From Bacteroidota bacterium (GTDB lineage Bacteria; Bacteroidota; Bacteroidia; Bacteroidales; UBA10428), in contig QKEH01000081.1 in NCBI GenBank assembly GCA_003252385.1, forward strand, positions 1 through 34,777: a stretch of DNA of 34,777 bases, in the 5' to 3' direction. The translations under genes were made by a program, and so were the position numbers. The notes under the pieces were generated by a model that saw nothing but the letters and a program-made list of their open reading frames with translations, did no database searches and was not told where the DNA came from. This document shows, in pieces, positions 30,790 through 34,777 of this stretch (positions are counted from its first letter, which is position 1; each line of letters opens with the position of its first letter).

Positions 30790-32454
30790 TTAGATGGCAT
30801 GCAGCTGTTTACGAAGCATGTCCAGTTCGCGAAGTAATTCTTCTTCGCGACGAGCCGATTGCTCCTGCGTAGCCCGAAGTTCTTCCATATTCTGACGCAT
30901 TTCCTCCTCCTGAGCCGACATTTCCTCAGCTTGTTGCTGCGACTGTTCCAAAAGCTGCGTAGTTTGTATGTTGGCCATTACTGATGATATGGTTGCTGCA
31001 ATGCTTTCTCCAATCCGTTCAATAAACTCCACTTCAAAATCCTGATATTCCGTAAACGATGCAACTTCCATGATCCCAAAGATATTGTCGTTATACGCTA
31101 ATGGGATCAACAATAAGCTCTTGGGATTATGATCCCCCAGACCGGAGGTAATCTTGATATAATCTCCGGGAATTTCGGTTAAATAAATTTTCTCTTTTTC
31201 CTGATAGCAACGTCCTACCAATCCTTCTCCGACTTCAATTTTCTTTTTTAGAAACTTTTGCCGGTCGTATGCATAACAGGCCTTCATCTCCAGCACCACA
31301 TGGGAGGGATCGTTGTCATTCACAATAAAAATACCTCCCTGATTGGAATGGGTGTAGCGAACCATGTTGCTAATCACCTCGTAGGCTAGGGCTTCCAATT
31401 TGTCGTTATTCTGGCGTAGAATATCACTAAAGAGAGCCACTCCTTGAGATGCCCAGTTGCGCTGTGTATTTTCGTCCTGCCGCTTCACCTCTTCCTCCTT
31501 GGCTTTCTGAAGTTCTTCACGCATTTCCAGCAACGAGTACCCCAGCATATCCTCTTCGCTTAAGGGGGTAAAATTCCGATCGAATTTCCCTTTTCCTATA
31601 TCCACTGTAAATTCGGAAACCTCGCGCAACCCCTGCACCAACTGATTGAGCGCTTTAGACATTTGTCCCACTTCATCGCCTCCCTCCTTAAGTTTTTCCT
31701 TGGGCATTACTCCCCGGCTCATCTGCAGAAGTATGTTTTTGGTACGATTAATAGGCGTGGTTAACGACTTAATCAGCACAACCGCAATAACTACGGAAGC
31801 CAGAATCAATATCACGGACATAAAGTAGATAAACTTCTTAAAGCTCCTGAATTGTTCCACCATTTCCACCCTCCCTTGATTCACCACAGCTTCCTGGTTT
31901 TCCTTGAGTTTCTGAATATCCTCGAGAATCCGATTGGTAAGGGTCATTACTTCCCCTCCTTCCTCCGTCATGGGAGTTACTTCAAACACCACAAATGGGT
32001 CGTCGTAACTTTCGAAAGTGCTTAACTGGTTCATAATGTATTGATGCTGAGGAAACAGCGTGTCAGTAACGGTGGTTTTAATTTTCGAAAGCAGCACCTT
32101 ACTTTCGTCCAAAATAACCTTGTTTTCTTCCGAACTCCATTCGGCACTTAGAGCCGTTAAGGTATCCATCAGTTGGGGAAATTCAATACTATGTAAATTT
32201 TTCAGCTTCAGCTTATCGGGGGTGTCGGAAATTTTATCAATATAAACCCAGGATTTAATCAGCATGCGGGAATCGCTGATCTGATTTTGCATCCGGTTAA
32301 TCCATTCCAGTGAAGGGGAATAAATATTGGTGATTTCCTCGTTTACCTCCTGGTTTCGCTGAATGGCGTTTTGTGTCAGAATACTGTTTACCCATACCGC
32401 AATGGTAACCAGGCCAAAGCCAAGAGCAATTTTAGTAGCTATTTTTAATCTCAT
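30790..32454 (-). CDS. Membrane sensor: HAMP + GAF with coiled-coil tail and no output domain
   Basis: A 554-residue inner-membrane protein. TM1 at residues 6-26; a helical periplasmic 4-helix-bundle-like sensor domain (27-205); TM2 about 207-229; HAMP about 230-282; a second helical segment; GAF domain about 345-490 (VVLEMKACYAYDRQKF, GEGLVGRCYQEKEKIYL, LLLIPLAYNDNIFGIMEVAS); then a Glu/Gln-rich coiled coil (about 495-554, EEMRQNMEELRATQEQSARR) that ends the protein. No histidine kinase, methyl-accepting, GGDEF or phosphatase domain follows, so it presumably acts by contacting another protein. Related arrangements in Bacteroidota usually continue into PAS or MCP domains. It is convergent with the HNH gene and has an inverted repeat in its leader. 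Confidence 0.85.
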   Translation of the reverse strand: MRLKIATKIALGFGLVTIAVWVNSILTQNAIQRNQEVNEEITNIYSPSLEWINRMQNQISDSRMLIKSWVYIDKISDTPDKLKLKNLHSIEFPQLMDTLTALSAEWSSEENKVILDESKVLLSKIKTTVTDTLFPQHQYIMNQLSTFESYDDPFVVFEVTPMTEEGGEVMTLTNRILEDIQKLKENQEAVVNQGRVEMVEQFRSFKKFIYFMSVILILASVVIAVVLIKSLTTPINRTKNILLQMSRGVMPKEKLKEGGDEVGQMSKALNQLVQGLREVSEFTVDIGKGKFDRNFTPLSEEDMLGYSLLEMREELQKAKEEEVKRQDENTQRNWASQGVALFSDILRQNNDKLEALAYEVISNMVRYTHSNQGGIFIVNDNDPSHVVLEMKACYAYDRQKFLKKKIEVGEGLVGRCYQEKEKIYLTEIPGDYIKITSGLGDHNPKSLLLIPLAYNDNIFGIMEVASFTEYQDFEVEFIERIGESIAATISSVMANIQTTQLLEQSQQQAEEMSAQEEEMRQNMEELRATQEQSARREEELLRELDMLRKQLHAI

Positions 32455-32461
32455 GATAAAC

Positions 32462-32496
32462 GTATACTTAGAATTCCAAATCCATTTCTAAGATAC
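32462..32496 (-). promoter_or_regulatory. Inverted repeat in the leader of the HAMP-GAF gene
   Basis: GTAT-A-CTTAGAA (32462-32473) pairs with TTCTAAG-ATAC (32486-32496): 11 pairs with a single bulged A and a 12-base loop. A second GTATAC palindrome lies at 32506-32511. The position, 8 bases before the ATG, suggests an operator or an mRNA structure affecting translation. Confidence 0.45.
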
Positions 32497-32537
32497 AAAA
32501 AAATAGTATACACTCGTTTTGATTCTCAAAAACACAG

Positions 32538-33713
32538 CTACAATAAAGGAGTTATTGCCCGGGCAATTTGACTCAGTCCTTGTTCCAGTAAAGACCTTGG
32601 ACAGCCAATATTGATTCTCTGGTAATTGGCTCCATCTTTGCCAAACAAAACCCCATTGCTCAGGGCAACACGTGCGTCATCCAGCAAGATATGCCTCACG
32701 TCATGGTCGGAAATCCGGGTGCCCTTAAAATCCAACCAAATGAGGAAGGTAGCTTCAGGTGGAATGTACCTGACAGCGGGCATTTGGCTGTTAATAAAAT
32801 TCCTGACAAAGGCACAATTTCCTTCCAAATAGGCCAAAAGTTCTTTTAACCACTCGTCGCCATAGGTGTAGGCGGCTTCCATGGCCACATTGCCCAAAAT
32901 GTTTCCCGTATTAATATGCAGTTTCCTAACCTCTGCTTCCATTTTCCGGAACAATTTCGAATTGGAAATGATGTAATACGAAGTCGCCAGCCCAGCGAAA
33001 TTAAAAGTCTTACTGGGCGCCATTAAAGTTATAGTTTGTTCAGCAACCGCTCCCGACAGCATGGCTGTTGGAATATGCTTATTGCCCGAATACACCACGT
33101 CGGCATGAATTTCGTCGGAAACAATCAACAGATTATGCCGGATACAAATATCTGCCAATGCTCGCAATTCGTCGCTTCGCCAAACGTTACCCGCCGGATT
33201 ATGCGGGCTGCACAACAAAATCATTTTTGTTTTGGAATCAATTACGGATTCCAGGTGATTGAGATCCATTTGATACCGATCGTTACACATTTTCAGCGGA
33301 TTCAGCACCAATTCTCTGCCATGCTCGGTAACTGCCGAATAAAATGGGAAGTAGACCGGGGTCTGAATAATAATTTTATCGCCGGGCTCCGTAAATGCTA
33401 GTATGGCCAGGTTTAAAGCGGGTACAACTCCCGGTGTAAACCCCACCCAATTACTTTGAATTTCCCAGCCATGACGACGGTTCACCCATCCTTTAATACT
33501 TTCCACCAGGCTCTCGGACTGAAAACTGTAGCCCAACACCGGATGTTCCAAACGTTCACGAATGGCATCCAGTACAAAATCGGGAGTTCGAAAATCCATA
33601 TCGGCTACCCACATGGGGAGTAAATCATTCCTCATATAGTATTTATCCAACAGATCGTATTTATAACACGAGGTGTTTTTACGTTGAATAATCTCATCGA
33701 AATTGTAAGCCAT
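32538..33713 (-). CDS. patB: PatB/MalY-type pyridoxal-phosphate aminotransferase (C-S beta-lyase)
   Basis: A 391-residue fold type I PLP enzyme. The MalY/PatB-specific N-terminus LLPMWVADMDFRTPDFVLDA is clear. PLP-binding residues include Asn172 in CSPHNPAGNV, Asp200 and His203 in VSDEIHADVVY, and the Schiff-base Lys235 in MAPSKTFNFAG; a late Arg region (NYQRINIGCP) binds the substrate carboxylate. Family members cleave cystathionine or cysteine to release homocysteine/thiol, pyruvate and ammonia, and some act as transaminases. The gene stands alone and is divergent from the lipoprotein gene at 33864. The homocysteine methyltransferase at 9176 is a possible metabolic partner, but is far away. 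Confidence 0.92.
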   Translation of the reverse strand: MAYNFDEIIQRKNTSCYKYDLLDKYYMRNDLLPMWVADMDFRTPDFVLDAIRERLEHPVLGYSFQSESLVESIKGWVNRRHGWEIQSNWVGFTPGVVPALNLAILAFTEPGDKIIIQTPVYFPFYSAVTEHGRELVLNPLKMCNDRYQMDLNHLESVIDSKTKMILLCSPHNPAGNVWRSDELRALADICIRHNLLIVSDEIHADVVYSGNKHIPTAMLSGAVAEQTITLMAPSKTFNFAGLATSYYIISNSKLFRKMEAEVRKLHINTGNILGNVAMEAAYTYGDEWLKELLAYLEGNCAFVRNFINSQMPAVRYIPPEATFLIWLDFKGTRISDHDVRHILLDDARVALSNGVLFGKDGANYQRINIGCPRSLLEQGLSQIARAITPLL

Positions 33714-33863
33714 AACCAGTAATTTTTCCCTGCGAAAATAAAAAAATGATTTTTACGAATTACATCTGCCAATATAAGTCCAAAAAGTGCGTATCTTCAT
33801 AGGACAATTTACTTCCCGGCAGTGTCCTTCCCATTGAATGTTACACTTAAAAACACCACGGCT

Positions 33864-34682
33864 ATGAAAAAGTTGCTTTCGTTGATACTGATCTTTTCCT
33901 TGACAAACCTCTTGTTCATTTCGTGCAACAAAGATCAAAAGGAAGATCCCGGCTCTCCACCGGAACTTCCCCCATACGAATCAATGGCTACAGACTTCAG
34001 TCATTTTACCTCATCGGCAGACAAAGAGAACCCTTTAGTGTCCAATTATCAGTATGCTGCCATAAATGTGGGTGTATTTAACCTGATTCTAACTGTAACA
34101 CTTGCTGTGCCGGTGGCTGCTTTTTACCATTCATTCGGAGTTGATGCCCGTTATCTGGAGGATGCCACCTGGGAATGGGCCAACGACTACGAAGTTCTGA
34201 GTGCCACTTATCATTCACGTCTGACCGGAAAAATAAGTACCGATAGGGTACTTTGGGCAATGTACATCTCCAAAGACGGGATTGGCGCCTTTGAAGAGTT
34301 TGAATGGTACCAAGGATACTCCCTGTTGGATGGCAGTAGCGGTCAATGGACACTCAACCACAGCCAGCAGTACCCCGATGCACTGCTGCGTATTGACTGG
34401 CAAAAAAGCGGTGAAGATATTGGTGAAATCAGCTATACCAACGTACGCGAACACAACAACAATGGCTCAGTCAATACAGCATATGGAAGCTCTATTGTAG
34501 CCGGTAAAACCGAAGGCGAACTGGATGCCTACTACAACATTCATTTATCGGACAGCAACCAGGAAGTTTTTATTGAGTGGAGTACTTCCTCCTATCATGG
34601 GCGGGTGAAAAACGACCAGTACTTCGACACCTCCGGATGGCATTGCTGGGACAGCCTGGGGCACAACATTATTTGCAACTAA
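33864..34682 (+). CDS. Predicted lipoprotein, unknown function
   Basis: A 272-residue protein starting MKKLLSLILIFSLTNLLFIS with Cys21 as the likely lipidation site, followed by an acidic, Pro-rich linker (KDQKEDPGSPPELPPYE). The rest is beta-rich with several Trp and Tyr residues (WEWANDYEVLSATYHSRLTG, SYTNVREHNNNGSVNTAYGS) and a pattern of short repeated strands, like a small beta-sandwich or lipocalin-like fold, though I do not recognise a family. The ATG at 33864 is preferred over one 42 bases upstream because it begins the signal peptide directly. Divergent from patB. Probably anchored in the outer membrane or periplasm. Confidence 0.75.
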   Translation: MKKLLSLILIFSLTNLLFISCNKDQKEDPGSPPELPPYESMATDFSHFTSSADKENPLVSNYQYAAINVGVFNLILTVTLAVPVAAFYHSFGVDARYLEDATWEWANDYEVLSATYHSRLTGKISTDRVLWAMYISKDGIGAFEEFEWYQGYSLLDGSSGQWTLNHSQQYPDALLRIDWQKSGEDIGEISYTNVREHNNNGSVNTAYGSSIVAGKTEGELDAYYNIHLSDSNQEVFIEWSTSSYHGRVKNDQYFDTSGWHCWDSLGHNIICN

Positions 34683-34777
34683 GGACATACCCATTTACCC
34701 ACTTAACGTCATTCAGATATACCCGTGCCGTTTTTGAGAATTCAATAACCAGGCGCAACAAATCGATATTAATAGAT

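Noticed and set aside
1-34777. CRISPR array, tRNA genes or prophage
   Set aside because: No evenly spaced direct repeats, no cloverleaf-like segments in intergenic regions and no phage structural genes were seen on either strand.

Overview
The window looks like a stretch of chromosome from a member of the Bacteroidota, most likely a marine or anaerobic Bacteroidales/Marinilabiliales-type bacterium. The reasons are a type III glutamine synthetase, a GWxTD-domain lipoprotein, DUF1573 and DUF3109 proteins, MeaB, many Sec- and lipoprotein-signal surface proteins of unknown role, little use of Shine-Dalgarno sequences, and repeated -7 boxes of the Bacteroidota form TAnnTTTG a short distance upstream of start codons. 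No rRNA, tRNA, CRISPR array or prophage was seen. The taxonomic call is inference from gene content only.

Layout. Positions 1-2930 are an accessory strip: the 5' end of an IS3-family orfA cut by the window edge, a parallel beta-helix lipoprotein on the minus strand, and a heavily decayed IS4-type transposase. From 2968 to 18131 nearly everything is on the minus strand: glnN, an M20 dipeptidase, a CsgG/LpoB-like secreted protein broken by one in-frame amber codon, homocysteine methyltransferase, a DUF3109 cysteine-cluster protein, 5-formyl-THF cyclo-ligase, rmuC, a 55-residue 2[4Fe-4S] ferredoxin, an M20D amidohydrolase, a half-size TauE/SafE transporter and a 1103-residue pseudo-peptidase/beta-propeller/outer-membrane protein. 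One HTH regulator (8152-9144) interrupts this run on the plus strand.

From 18302 the plus strand dominates: a triple DUF1573 protein, meaB, lpdA, then a structured intergenic stretch beside a tiny coiled-coil gene, a secreted protein built of about ten 35-residue repeats, a convergent four-TM protein, rlmD divergent from an ABC-F ATPase, a GWxTD lipoprotein, an rlmB-like methyltransferase and a free-standing NUMOD4-HNH endonuclease. The last part holds a HAMP-GAF sensor without an output domain, a PatB/MalY C-S lyase and a divergent lipoprotein.

How the genes fit together. The one-carbon group (9176-11333) could couple folate recycling to methionine synthesis. The rlmD/ABC-F/GWxTD/rlmB block groups ribosome maintenance with an envelope lipoprotein. 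lpdA, meaB and glnN are central metabolism. The most unusual items are the ten-repeat secreted protein with the structured non-coding region upstream, the dead-gluzincin/propeller/barrel fusion, and the single amber codon in an otherwise intact gene. No complete, clearly new defence or mobile system was recognised.
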